64,000 nt of DNA, from the NCBI RefSeq assembly GCF_000336555.1, contig NZ_KB375281.1, forward strand, positions 811,803-875,802, read 5' to 3'. Both the position numbers and the translations under genes were made by a program. Positions 52,027 to 60,995 of the stretch are shown one piece after another. Within the stretch, counting starts at the first letter, position 1; each line of letters opens with the position of its first letter. The notes under the pieces were generated by a model. The model did no database searches and had not been told where the DNA came from. It worked only from the letters and a program-made list of their open reading frames with translations. The stretch is from Afipia clevelandensis ATCC 49720 (GTDB taxonomy: Bacteria > Pseudomonadota > Alphaproteobacteria > Rhizobiales > Xanthobacteraceae).

Positions 52027-53445
52027 ATGGCTGATACATCCTTCGACGTTGTCGTGATTGGCTCCGGCCCCGGCGGGTACGTGACCGCGATCCGCGCCGC
52101 GCAACTCGGCTTCAAGACAGCCATTGTCGAGAAGGCCTATCTCGGCGGCATCTGCAACAACTGGGGCTGTATCCCGACCAAGGCGCTGCTGCGCTCGGCG
52201 GAAATCTATCACTACATGAAACACGCCAAGGATTACGGCCTGTCGGCGGACAATGTATCGTTCGATCCGAAAGCGGTGATCGCGCGCTCGCGCGGCGTGG
52301 TGAAGCGCCTCAACGGCGGCGTCGAATTCCTGATGAAGAAGAACAAGATTTCGATCATCTGGGGCGAGGCCATATTGGATGCGCCCGGCAAGTTCACGGT
52401 GAAGAAGTCCGCCGCCGAAGCGCCGAAGGGATCGCTGGGTGAGGGCACCTACACCGCCAAGCATATCATCGTCGCGACCGGTGCGCGGCCGCGCGTGCTG
52501 CCGGGTCTCGAGCCGGACAAGAAGCTGGTCTGGACCTACTTCGAGGCGATGAACCCCGACAAGATGCCGAAGTCCCTGCTGGTCGTCGGCTCCGGCGCCA
52601 TCGGCATCGAGTTCGCTTCGTTCTATCGCACCATGGGGGCGGAGGTGACCGTGGTCGAGGTGTTGCCGCAGATCCTGCCGGTCGAGGATGCGGAGATCGC
52701 AGCCTTCGCCCGCAAGCAGTTCGAGAAACAGGGCATCAAGGTGATGTCGGGCACCAAGGTCACCAAGCTCGACAAGAAAGCAGACAGCGTGGTCGCCACC
52801 ATCGACGATGGAAAGAAGCCGTTCACGCTGGAAGTGGATCGCGTGATTTCAGCGGTCGGCGTGGTCGGAAATATCGAAGGCTTCGGACTCGAAAAGCTCG
52901 GTGTGAAGACCGATCGCGGCTGCATCGTCATCGACGGCTATGGCAAGACCAACGTGCCGGGCATCTATGCCATCGGCGATGTCGCAGGTCCTCCGATGCT
53001 GGCGCACAAGGCGGAGCACGAGGGCGTGATTTGCGTCGAGGCCATCAAGGGGCTGCATCCGCATCCGATGGACAAGACCTTGATCCCGGGCTGCACGTAT
53101 TGCCATCCGCAGATCGCGTCGGTTGGCCTCACTGAAGCGAAAGCGAAGGAAGCCGGCAAGGACATCCGGGTCGGGCGCTTCCCGTTCGTCGGCAACGGCA
53201 AGGCCATTGCGCAAGGCGAAGACCAGGGCATGGTGAAGGTAATCTTCGACAAGAGGACCGGACAACTGCTCGGCGCGCATATGACGGGTCACGAAGTGAC
53301 CGAACTCATTCAGGGCTTCGTCGTCGCCATGAATCTGGAAACCACCGAGGAAGAACTTTTCCACACCATCTTCCCGCATCCGACCATTTCGGAGACCATG
53401 AAGGAAGCGGTGCTCGATGCTTACGGGCGCGTGCTGAACATGTAG
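52027..53445 (+). CDS. lpdA: Dihydrolipoyl dehydrogenase (E3)
   Basis: FAD enzyme that reoxidises lipoyl groups of the pyruvate dehydrogenase complex. The FAD motif VVVIGSGPGGYVTAIRAAQLG, redox disulfide GGICNNWGCIPTKALL (about residues 38-53) and active-site IFPHPTISE near the C-terminus are present. I use ATG 52027 (GGAG 6 bases upstream) and not the ATG at 52015. It follows two unrelated genes after pdhC but is likely in the same operon. Confidence 0.97.
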   Translation: MADTSFDVVVIGSGPGGYVTAIRAAQLGFKTAIVEKAYLGGICNNWGCIPTKALLRSAEIYHYMKHAKDYGLSADNVSFDPKAVIARSRGVVKRLNGGVEFLMKKNKISIIWGEAILDAPGKFTVKKSAAEAPKGSLGEGTYTAKHIIVATGARPRVLPGLEPDKKLVWTYFEAMNPDKMPKSLLVVGSGAIGIEFASFYRTMGAEVTVVEVLPQILPVEDAEIAAFARKQFEKQGIKVMSGTKVTKLDKKADSVVATIDDGKKPFTLEVDRVISAVGVVGNIEGFGLEKLGVKTDRGCIVIDGYGKTNVPGIYAIGDVAGPPMLAHKAEHEGVICVEAIKGLHPHPMDKTLIPGCTYCHPQIASVGLTEAKAKEAGKDIRVGRFPFVGNGKAIAQGEDQGMVKVIFDKRTGQLLGAHMTGHEVTELIQGFVVAMNLETTEEELFHTIFPHPTISETMKEAVLDAYGRVLNM

Positions 53446-53525
53446 CCGGCGACCTGGCGCCTGATCCAGATCAAGGCGCGAGGCTTTGAAGAGGCCTGCA
53501 ATCGTCAGTGTGAGGACAGTCCGAC

Positions 53526-54266
53526 GTGCTGATTGCAGCGTTTGCCGATATCCATGCCAACCGTCAGGCGTTCGAGGCCTGCCTTGCGCGCGCGAGAAAA
53601 GATGGCGCGGAGAAAATCTATCTGCTCGGCGACATTGTGGGGTATGGCGCGGACCCGGACTGGTGCGTGCAGACGGCGATGGACCTGGTCGGGCAGGGCG
53701 CGCTAGCCGTGCGCGGCAATCATGACAACGCCATTGCCGTTCCCAATGAGCGCATGAATGCAAAGGCGCAACTCGCGATCGAATGGACGCGGAATGTGCT
53801 GGGGCAAGCCGAGCGGCGCTTTCTCGCGGAGTTACCCTTGGCGCTTGAAGACGCCGGACGTCTTCTTGTCCACGCCGATGCCACCGCGCCGGCCAGGTGG
53901 CATTATGTGACCGACGGCCAGAGCGCGGCCCAAAGTCTGGAAGCGACGCAATTGCCGCTGACGCTGTGCGGCCACGTCCACATCCCGGCGCTCTACTCGC
54001 TCTCGTCGGTTGGAAAGATCACGCCGTTCACCCCGAAGACAGGCGTGCCGATCCAGTTGTTGAAGGGCCGGCAATGGCTCGCCGTTCTGGGCTCCGTTGG
54101 CCAGCCGCGCGACGGCAATCCGGCGGCGTCCTATCTCATGCTCGACACCGATCGCAACGAGATCACCTTCTGCCGCGCGGCGTATGATATCGACGCGGCT
54201 GCCGCGCGGATTCGCGACAACGGACTGCCCCCATCGCTCGCCGAGCGATTGTACGAGGGGCATTGA
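53526..54266 (+). CDS. Calcineurin-like metallophosphoesterase
   Basis: A 246-residue cytoplasmic phosphoesterase of the YfcE/MJ0936 type. Metal motifs are in order: FADIHANRQAFEA (D-x-H), LLGDIVGYGADP (GD), VRGNHDNAI (GNHD) and LCGHVHIPALY (GHxH). It begins with GTG preceded by GAGGA. Its stop overlaps the ATG of the kinase fusion, which suggests that the two proteins act together. Protein or small phosphoester substrates are both possible. Confidence 0.88.
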   Translation: MLIAAFADIHANRQAFEACLARARKDGAEKIYLLGDIVGYGADPDWCVQTAMDLVGQGALAVRGNHDNAIAVPNERMNAKAQLAIEWTRNVLGQAERRFLAELPLALEDAGRLLVHADATAPARWHYVTDGQSAAQSLEATQLPLTLCGHVHIPALYSLSSVGKITPFTPKTGVPIQLLKGRQWLAVLGSVGQPRDGNPAASYLMLDTDRNEITFCRAAYDIDAAAARIRDNGLPPSLAERLYEGH

Positions 54267-55696
54267 TGGCCAAACCAGATCTCGTTCCCGGCGAAGTGCT
54301 GGACGGGTTCCTCGTGGAGGAACAACTGCATCGCGGCGGCATGGCGACGCTGTGGCAAGTATCACATCCGGATCATCCGGAGCCGATGCTGATGAAAGTG
54401 CCGCGGTTCGGTGACAGTCCGGATCCTGCTGCCATCGTCAGCTTCGAGATGGAGCAGATGATCCTGCCGCGCCTCTCTGGCGTCCACGTCCCGAAATTCA
54501 TTGCAGCCGGTGACTTCGCGACACCGCAGCCTTACATCGTGATGGAGCGCATTCCCGGCAACACGCTTTACAAGCGATTGCCGGACCTTCCGCTGCCGTA
54601 TGACGAAGTTGTCGGGATCGGGATCAAGGTCGCAACGGCGCTGGACGATCTGCATCGGCAGAACGTCGTGCATCTCGACCTCAAGCCAAGCAACATCATG
54701 TTCCGGCCGACGGGCGAGGCGGTGCTGATCGACTATGGCCTGTCGCATCACGATCATCTGCCCGATCTGATGCTGGAGGAGTTTCGCGTTCCGTTCGGGA
54801 CCGCGCCTTACATGGCGCCCGAACAACTGCTGGACATCCGCAACGATCCCCGCAGCGATCTGTTCGCGCTCGGTGTGCTGCTTTACTTTTTCACGACAGG
54901 CGAGCGGCCGTTCGGTGAATCGGAAACGTTGAGCGGGATGCGGCGGCGGCTTTGGCGCGACCCGGTTCCGCCGCGCCGCCTGCGGCCGGACTATCCTCCT
55001 TGGCTGCAGGAAATCGTGCTGCACTGTCTCGCGGTGCAGCCGGCATGGCGCTATTCGTCGGCCCGGCAGCTTGCCTTCGATCTCGGCAATCCCGATCAGG
55101 TCAAGCTCACCGCACGCGCCGAAAGGCTGAAACGTGACGGGCTCGCCACCGTCATCCGTCGGCGCTTCAACGACGAGCTTATGCTGGCGCAGCCGCGGCC
55201 GGATATCGCCTCGCACCTGGCCCAGGTTCCGATCGTCGCTGTCGCTATCAATCTCGATGACTCCGGTGAGGCTCTCAACGAAGCCCTTCGCACGGAGGCC
55301 GCGCGCATTGTCAGCGCCGTTCCCCGCGCGCGACTTGCTTGTGTCAACGTGCTCAAGCTCGCACGCCTTGCCGTCGATCACGCGCTGGATGAGGAGGGAC
55401 ACAGCAAGCATATCGGCCGACTCGCCGAGTTGAAGAACTGGGCGCGGACGCTTGGACTCGGCGAGGAGAGTTATACGGTTCATGTGATCGAAGCCTTCGA
55501 TCCGGCGAACGCCATTATCGAGTTCGCCAGCTCCAATCTGGTCGATCACATTCTGATCGGAGCGCGGGAAAAGTCGTTCCGGAAGAAGGTCCTTGGCAGC
55601 GTATCGGCCAAGGTCGCGGCGGAGGCGCCGTGCAGTGTTACAGTTGTCCGTCCGACTCGCCTGCGGCCAGGTCACGATGCAGAAGGGCGGGCCTAG
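54266..55696 (+). CDS. Serine/threonine protein kinase fused to universal stress protein domain
   Basis: A 476-residue fusion. Residues 10-275 are a eukaryotic-type kinase: glycine loop HRGGMATLW, ATP Lys44, catalytic loop HLDLKPSN (Asp138; HLD for HRD), metal motif DYG at Asp156 in place of DFG, and GTAPYMAPEQ. Residues about 315-465 form a UspA domain with the nucleotide-binding tail IGAREKSFRKKVLGSVS. No membrane helix is seen, so it is cytoplasmic. Coupled to the metallophosphoesterase and close behind lpdA. Confidence 0.9.
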   Translation: MAKPDLVPGEVLDGFLVEEQLHRGGMATLWQVSHPDHPEPMLMKVPRFGDSPDPAAIVSFEMEQMILPRLSGVHVPKFIAAGDFATPQPYIVMERIPGNTLYKRLPDLPLPYDEVVGIGIKVATALDDLHRQNVVHLDLKPSNIMFRPTGEAVLIDYGLSHHDHLPDLMLEEFRVPFGTAPYMAPEQLLDIRNDPRSDLFALGVLLYFFTTGERPFGESETLSGMRRRLWRDPVPPRRLRPDYPPWLQEIVLHCLAVQPAWRYSSARQLAFDLGNPDQVKLTARAERLKRDGLATVIRRRFNDELMLAQPRPDIASHLAQVPIVAVAINLDDSGEALNEALRTEAARIVSAVPRARLACVNVLKLARLAVDHALDEEGHSKHIGRLAELKNWARTLGLGEESYTVHVIEAFDPANAIIEFASSNLVDHILIGAREKSFRKKVLGSVSAKVAAEAPCSVTVVRPTRLRPGHDAEGRA

Positions 55697-55783
55697 CGGG
55701 GTTACTCCGGCGGCGTAAGCGTGCTGCCACACCGTTCTGCTAAAATCGGGCTATGATTCAATAGGCAATGAGGGAATTCGACG

Positions 55784-56062
55784 ATGAACGAAGCACAGGC
55801 GTTTCTGAGCCAGCCCGGGGTGGGTTTCTTCACCATGCTCCTGATCGGCGCCATCGCTGGCTGGATCGCGGAGCGGGTCACCTCGTCGGACCACGGCATC
55901 TTTACCAACATCCTTGTCGGCATTGCCGGATCGTTCGTCGGCGCGAAACTGGCCGAGATCGCGGAAGTGCCCGTGTTCGGCTTCTGGCGCACGCTGGTTT
56001 CAGCCGCCATCGGTGCGGTGATCCTGCTGTTTGCCTGGCGCATGATCCGCGGCGGGCGTTAA
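55784..56062 (+). CDS. GlsB/YeaQ/YmgE-type stress membrane protein
   Basis: A 92-residue protein with three hydrophobic helices and the family motif LLIGAIAGWIAERVT, followed by NILVGIAGSFVGAKLAEI. The family, once called transglycosylase-associated, is induced by general stress in several bacteria; its molecular role is not established. It stands alone between the kinase and ilvD genes. Confidence 0.87.
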   Translation: MNEAQAFLSQPGVGFFTMLLIGAIAGWIAERVTSSDHGIFTNILVGIAGSFVGAKLAEIAEVPVFGFWRTLVSAAIGAVILLFAWRMIRGGR

Positions 56063-56090
56063 ACCGCGCGGATGCTGAGGTCCGAAGACA

Positions 56091-56129
56091 GGCGCGGCTT
56101 CGTTGCCGCGCCGCAACGTATGTTGCGGC
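56091..56129 (+). terminator. Two overlapping hairpins after the YeaQ-type gene
   Basis: GGCGCGGC/GCCGCGCC (56091-56098 with 56105-56112) and GCCGCAAC/GTTGCGGC (56110-56117 with 56122-56129) share bases 56110-56112, so only one can form fully. The first is a likely terminator. A perfect palindrome GCAAGCGCTTGC lies further on at 56166-56177 in the ilvD upstream region. Confidence 0.5.
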
Positions 56130-56321
56130 TCTACAACACTTTGTGAACATTTAACCCTTGCCCCAGCAAGCGCTTGCGCGCGCCGCTATTTAGCCACACG
56201 CCTCCATGAGATCATTTCTTCGTAGGCTGAATGCTGCGGCCTCCGCGATGACATTGGAAGAAACTCCCATTTTCAGGGGTTTTCCGGATCTTCGCGGACG
56301 GACCGCGGGACAAGGGTCACG

Positions 56322-58046
56322 ATGGACGCGAAGACCAACATCAAGGCGCGACTGCCAAGCCGTCATGTGACGGAAGGTCCCGCGCGCGCGCCCCATCGGT
56401 CCTACCTCTATGCCATGGGCCTCACCACCGAGCAGATTCACCAGCCGTTCGTCGGCGTGGCGTCGTGCTGGAACGAGGCCGCTCCCTGCAATATCTCCCT
56501 GATGCGCCAAGCCCAGGCTGCCAAGAAGGGCGTCGCCTCGGCGGGCGGCACCCCCCGCGAATTCTGCACCATCACCGTGACCGACGGTATCGCCATGGGC
56601 CATGACGGCATGCGCTCGTCGCTTCCGTCGCGCGAAACCATTGCGGACTCGGTGGAATTGACCGTCCGCGGCCATTCCTACGATGCCCTGATCGGGCTGG
56701 CCGGTTGCGACAAGTCGCTGCCCGGCATGATGATGGCCATGCTGCGGCTCAACGTGCCGTCGATCTTCATCTATGGCGGGTCGATCCTGCCCGGCAACTT
56801 CCGGGGCCAGCAGGTCACCGTCCAGGACATGTTCGAGGCGGTCGGCAAGCACTCGGTCGGCGAAATGTCCGACGAGGATCTGGACGAAATCGAGCGGGTG
56901 GCGTGCCCGTCGGCGGGCGCCTGCGGCGCCCAGTTTACCGCCAACACCATGGCGACCGTGTCCGAGGCCATCGGTCTGGCCCTGCCGTATTCGGCCGGGG
57001 CGCCTGCGCCTTACGAAATCCGGGACAGCTTCTGCATGGCGGCGGGCGAAAAGATCATGGAATTGATCGCCAAGAACATCCGCCCGCGCGACATCGTCAC
57101 CCGCAAGTCATTGGAAAACGCCGCGGCCGTCGTCGCGGCCTCGGGCGGCTCCACCAATGCCGCGCTGCATCTGCCCGCGATGGCCCATGAATGCGGCATT
57201 GAATTCGATCTGTTCGACGTTGCCGAAATCTTCAAAAAGACACCGTATATCGCGGATTTGAAGCCGGGCGGTCGTTATGTCGCCAAAGATATGTTCGAGG
57301 CTGGTGGAATACCGCTTCTGATGAAGACGCTGCTTGATCACGGATATCTGCACGGCGACTGCATGACGGTCACCGGCCGCACCATTGCCGAAAACCTCAA
57401 GAGCGTGAAATGGAATCCGCATCAGGATGTGGTGCGTCCTGCCGACAAGCCGATCACCGTGACCGGTGGCGTTGTCGGCATGAAGGGCAATCTCGCGCCG
57501 GACGGCGCGATTGTGAAAGTCGCTGGAATGTCGGTGTTGAAGTTCACGGGACCTGCGCGTTGCTTCGATTGCGAAGAAGATGCGTTCGAGTCCGTCAACA
57601 ACAGGACCTACAAGGAAGGCGACGTGATCGTGATCCGCTACGAGGGCCCCAAAGGCGGCCCCGGCATGCGCGAAATGCTTCAGACCACCGCGGCGCTGAC
57701 CGGCCAGGGCATGGGCGGCAAGGTGGCTCTCATCACCGACGGACGTTTCTCCGGCGCCACGCGCGGTTTCTGCGTTGGCCATGTCGGGCCGGAGGCTGCC
57801 GTCGGCGGTCCCATCGGGCTGATCCGCGACGGCGACATGATCGAACTTGATGCGGTCAACGGCACACTCCAAGTTAAGTTGACAGACGAAGAGTTGGCCG
57901 AACGCAGGAAGGCGTGGACTCCGCGCGAAACCTCGGTCGGTTCCGGCGTGCTCTGGAAATATGCCCAGCAGGTCGGCCCTGCGGTCAAGGGCGCGGTGAC
58001 CCATCCGGGCGGGTCGGCTGAAAAGGTGTGCTATGCGGACATCTGA
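56322..58046 (+). CDS. ilvD: Dihydroxy-acid dehydratase
   Basis: Penultimate step of valine and isoleucine synthesis, also supplying leucine and CoA precursors. Iron-sulfur ligand motifs are [19 protein letters not shown] and [11 protein letters not shown], and the C-terminal [22 protein letters not shown] is standard. At 574 residues it is the shorter IlvD form. Its last 14 bases overlap the next gene. The ATG at 56322 follows a 259-base spacer with hairpins. Confidence 0.97.
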   Translation: MDAKTNIKARLPSRHVTEGPARAPHRSYLYAMGLTTEQIHQPFVGVASCWNEAAPCNISLMRQAQAAKKGVASAGGTPREFCTITVTDGIAMGHDGMRSSLPSRETIADSVELTVRGHSYDALIGLAGCDKSLPGMMMAMLRLNVPSIFIYGGSILPGNFRGQQVTVQDMFEAVGKHSVGEMSDEDLDEIERVACPSAGACGAQFTANTMATVSEAIGLALPYSAGAPAPYEIRDSFCMAAGEKIMELIAKNIRPRDIVTRKSLENAAAVVAASGGSTNAALHLPAMAHECGIEFDLFDVAEIFKKTPYIADLKPGGRYVAKDMFEAGGIPLLMKTLLDHGYLHGDCMTVTGRTIAENLKSVKWNPHQDVVRPADKPITVTGGVVGMKGNLAPDGAIVKVAGMSVLKFTGPARCFDCEEDAFESVNNRTYKEGDVIVIRYEGPKGGPGMREMLQTTAALTGQGMGGKVALITDGRFSGATRGFCVGHVGPEAAVGGPIGLIRDGDMIELDAVNGTLQVKLTDEELAERRKAWTPRETSVGSGVLWKYAQQVGPAVKGAVTHPGGSAEKVCYADI

Positions 58047-58884
58047 GCGCATGTACATCAGGAAGAATCTGGGCCTTGCCGCCACCCTGACGTTCGCCGT
58101 TTTCGCGGCGGCCCCAGCCATGGCCTTCGAGGGCACACAGCCGGGCGGGCAGGAGGTTGCGCTGCCGATGGTTCCTGCCCCCGGCGGCATCGGCCTCATC
58201 AAGAAGCCCGTTCCGCCAGCCGATATTCCGCAGGCGGCTCCTGCTGCCTCGCTAACGGCCCTGCAGTACGCCGCCGAAGGCGGGCATCCGATCGCGCAGT
58301 GGAAACTCGGGCGCATGTACGCCAGGGGCGACGGCGTGGCGCAGGATGACCTGCGCGCCTACGACTATTTCAGCAAGATCGCGAATGCCCATGCGGAAGA
58401 TTCTCCGTCTGCGCCGCAGGCCGCGATCGTCGCCAATGCCTTCGTTGCGCTGGGTCGTTACTACGTGTCCGGCATCCCGAACTCGAAAGTGAAGCCCGAT
58501 CCGGAACGGGCACGCGAGATGTTCTCCTACGCCGCCTCGTATTTCGGCAACGCCGAAGCCCAGTACAATCTGGCGCGGATGTATCTCGATGGCGTCGGCA
58601 TGCCGCCCGACTCCAAGTACGGCATCCGCTGGCTTGGCCTTGCCGCGCGCAAGGGCCAGCATCAGGCGCAGGCGCTGCTCGGCCAGATGCTGTTCAACGG
58701 CAAGGGCCTGCAGCGGCAGGCCGCGCGCGGACTGATGTGGCTGACGCTCGCGCAGGACAGCGCCGCGCCGGATGAAGTCTGGATCAAGGACAGCTACAAG
58801 ACCGCGATGGCCAAGGCGTCGGACGATGACCGCGCCATGGCTCTGCAGATGCTGGAGCGCTGGGTGCAGGGCCGGCGGGATTGA
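58033..58884 (+). CDS. ExoR-like periplasmic Sel1-repeat protein
   Basis: A 283-residue exported protein: signal peptide about residues 1-32 (ending PAMA), a Pro-rich stretch, then Sel1-type helical repeats such as [46 protein letters not shown] and [19 protein letters not shown]. Repeat spacing and the [22 protein letters not shown] segment parallel rhizobial ExoR (ASYYKHGIPGTPVRVD), the periplasmic repressor of ChvG/ChvI. Orthology is inferred. AAGG before ATG 58033 supports an overlap with ilvD; ATG 58051 is the alternative. Confidence 0.78.
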   Translation: MRTSERMYIRKNLGLAATLTFAVFAAAPAMAFEGTQPGGQEVALPMVPAPGGIGLIKKPVPPADIPQAAPAASLTALQYAAEGGHPIAQWKLGRMYARGDGVAQDDLRAYDYFSKIANAHAEDSPSAPQAAIVANAFVALGRYYVSGIPNSKVKPDPERAREMFSYAASYFGNAEAQYNLARMYLDGVGMPPDSKYGIRWLGLAARKGQHQAQALLGQMLFNGKGLQRQAARGLMWLTLAQDSAAPDEVWIKDSYKTAMAKASDDDRAMALQMLERWVQGRRD

Positions 58885-58913
58885 ACCGTTCGCTTCGCGA
58901 ACTGCACCGCTAT

Positions 58914-59699
58914 CTAGTTCAGATCGAGATCGATCCACACCGGAACGTGATCTGACGCCTTTTCCCAACCGCGCACATGCTTGTCGATGCCGGCATCCAT
59001 CAACCTGTCGCTGGCCTGCGGCGACAGCAGCAGGTGGTCGATCCGGATGCCGTTGTTCTTAGGCCATGCGCCGGCCTGATAATCCCAGAAGGTGTACTGT
59101 CCCGGCTGGTCATTGACCGCGCGGAACGCGTCGGTGAGGCCGAGGTTGAGCAGGGCGCGGAAACGCTCGCGGGTCTTGGGCAGGAACAGCGCATCGTTCG
59201 CCCAGGCCGCCGGGTTATAAACGTCGCCATTGGCGGGAATGACGTTGAAATCACCCGCCAGAACCAGCGGCTGCTCGCCTTTCATGCGCTCTTTCGTATA
59301 ATCAAGAAGTCGTTCCATCCATTTGATTTTGTAAGGATATTTCTCTGTTTCCGGAGGGTTCCCGTTGGGCAGGTAAAGGCACGCGATCCGCAGCGAGCCG
59401 CTCGGATACGACACCACGCCTTCGAGGAAACGGGCGTGCAGGTCGTCGGGATCGCCGCCGAGACGGGGCGTGGTTTCGTCGAAACGATACTTCGACAACA
59501 GCGCCACGCCGTTGAAGGTCTTCTGCCCATGGGTGACCACGTTGTAGCCGAGCGCCTCGATCGGCTCGCGCGGGAACGCCTCGTCCATGCACTTGATCTC
59601 CTGCAGGCAGACGATGTCCGGCTCGCGCTCCCTGAGCCATGTGAGCAGGTGATCCAGCCGCTGCCGGATGGAATTCACGTTCCAGGTGGCGATCCGCAT
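58914..59699 (-). CDS. xthA: Exodeoxyribonuclease III
   Basis: AP endonuclease and 3'-repair exonuclease of base excision repair. Family motifs are MRIATWNVNSIRQR, CLQEIKC (metal Glu), ACLYLPNG, LAGDFNVIPA and the C-terminal ASDHVPVWIDLDL with the catalytic His. At 261 residues it is normal. It is convergent with the ExoR-like gene across 29 bases. Confidence 0.96.
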   Translation of the reverse strand: MRIATWNVNSIRQRLDHLLTWLREREPDIVCLQEIKCMDEAFPREPIEALGYNVVTHGQKTFNGVALLSKYRFDETTPRLGGDPDDLHARFLEGVVSYPSGSLRIACLYLPNGNPPETEKYPYKIKWMERLLDYTKERMKGEQPLVLAGDFNVIPANGDVYNPAAWANDALFLPKTRERFRALLNLGLTDAFRAVNDQPGQYTFWDYQAGAWPKNNGIRIDHLLLSPQASDRLMDAGIDKHVRGWEKASDHVPVWIDLDLN

Positions 59700-59786
59700 G
59701 GGCAGTCCGTTAGCTAAATGAGCGATATTTCATGTGTGTGGCGTACCACGATCCCGGCGGGTGTGATAAGCCGGATGCAAATAACG

Positions 59787-59849
59787 CTGGAAAACCAGTG
59801 GAAAGGGAGACAGGGCCGTCCGCCGGGAGCGGGACCGCGCCTGTAAGGC
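59787..59849 (+). promoter_or_regulatory. Possible degenerate cobalamin-riboswitch core
   Basis: A hairpin CTGG-AAAA-CCAG (59787-59798) is followed by AAAGGGA (59802-59808), a GC-rich segment, then CCGCGCCTGTAAGGC (59835-59849). Order and wording recall the conserved core of cobalamin riboswitches (hairpin, AGGGAA, ..., CCGCAACTGTAAG). The loop bases between them are eroded and the downstream half is absent, since the coding region begins at once. It may be a remnant or a chance match. Confidence 0.25.
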
Positions 59850-60992
59850 ATGATGACGGGTTCAACTTTCAAGAAGCGCGGTTTGCTGATCGCCGGCCTT
59901 TGTGTCGTTGCGGTAGCCGTTTACGCGACGCGCGACATGTGGACGGGCGGCACGGCCCCGGCAAGGCAGGCGCCACGGCCGCGCGCGGTTTCCGTGGAAA
60001 TCGCAAAGGCGGAGAAGAAGCAGGTTCCTGTGGACGTGGATTCCATCGGAACGGTGGTGCCGATTTCGAGTGTTGCGCTGAAATCGCGGCTGGAGACCAC
60101 CATCATTGCGGTTCACTTCGAGGACGGCGCGCGGGTGAAGCAGGGCGATCTGCTGTTCACGCTCGATTCCCGCCAGATCGACGCGCAGATCGCGCAGGCC
60201 GAAGGCAACCTTGCGCGTGATCGTTCGCAGCTTGCCGCCGCTGACCGCGACATGAAGCGTTTCAACGAATTGATCGGCAAGGGCGCCACCACGCAGGTCA
60301 ATGTCGACAACGCCAAGACCGCGTTCGACAACGCCACCGCGACCATTCAGGCCGATGAGGCTATCCTCGACAATCTCAAGGTTCAGAAAAGCTTCACTCT
60401 GATCAAAGCGCCGATCAGCGGCCGGATCAGCGCGGCCTCGGTCAAGGTCGGCAACTTCGTGCGGCCTGCGGACACATCGCCGCTCGCCACCATCAACCAG
60501 ATGGCGCCGGTTTACGTGGCCTTTGCCATTCCGCAGCGTGTGCTGAGTGATCTGCGTGACGCGATGAAAGACGGCAAATCGTCGGTGACCGCGACCATTC
60601 CAGGCAATGACAAGTCTGAAACCGGCACCGTGGCGATGGTCGAGAATGCGGTCGACGCCACCACCGGCATGGTGACGGTTCGCGGCATGATGGGCAACGA
60701 GAGCGAGGTTCTCTGGCCCGGCGTTCTCGTCAATGCGACTCTGACGATCCGGACCGAGAGCGCTGTTGTTGTGCCTTCGGTCGCTGTGCAGCGGAGCCAG
60801 ACCGGCAACTTTGTGTTCATGGTCAAGGACGGGAAGGCGCAGATGCAGCCGGTGACGGTCAATCGCACCTTCCGTGGTCATTCGGTGATCGAAAGCGGCC
60901 TTCAGGGCGGCGAGGATGTCGTCATCGACGGACAATTGCTGCTGTCCAACGGCTCGCCCGTCGAACCGCGCAGCCGCAAGGCCGGAGCGTAA
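59850..60992 (+). CDS. RND efflux periplasmic adaptor (MdtA-like)
   Basis: Membrane-fusion subunit that links an inner-membrane RND pump to an outer-membrane channel. An N-terminal anchor (about residues 9-27) is followed by the lipoyl/barrel-sandwich part and an alpha-helical hairpin (about 105-185, AEGNLARDRSQLAAADRDMKR). A beta-barrel domain and a membrane-proximal domain reach residue 380. TAAGG lies too close to ATG 59850, so the second ATG at 59853 may be used. It starts 3 bases before the pump gene. Confidence 0.92.
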   Translation: MMTGSTFKKRGLLIAGLCVVAVAVYATRDMWTGGTAPARQAPRPRAVSVEIAKAEKKQVPVDVDSIGTVVPISSVALKSRLETTIIAVHFEDGARVKQGDLLFTLDSRQIDAQIAQAEGNLARDRSQLAAADRDMKRFNELIGKGATTQVNVDNAKTAFDNATATIQADEAILDNLKVQKSFTLIKAPISGRISAASVKVGNFVRPADTSPLATINQMAPVYVAFAIPQRVLSDLRDAMKDGKSSVTATIPGNDKSETGTVAMVENAVDATTGMVTVRGMMGNESEVLWPGVLVNATLTIRTESAVVVPSVAVQRSQTGNFVFMVKDGKAQMQPVTVNRTFRGHSVIESGLQGGEDVVIDGQLLLSNGSPVEPRSRKAGA

Positions 60993-60995
60993 TTC

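Noticed and set aside
53446-53525. An 80-base gap of tRNA size after lpdA
   Set aside because: No acceptor stem, T-loop GTTCRA sequence or cloverleaf is visible. I found no tRNA or rRNA elsewhere in the window.
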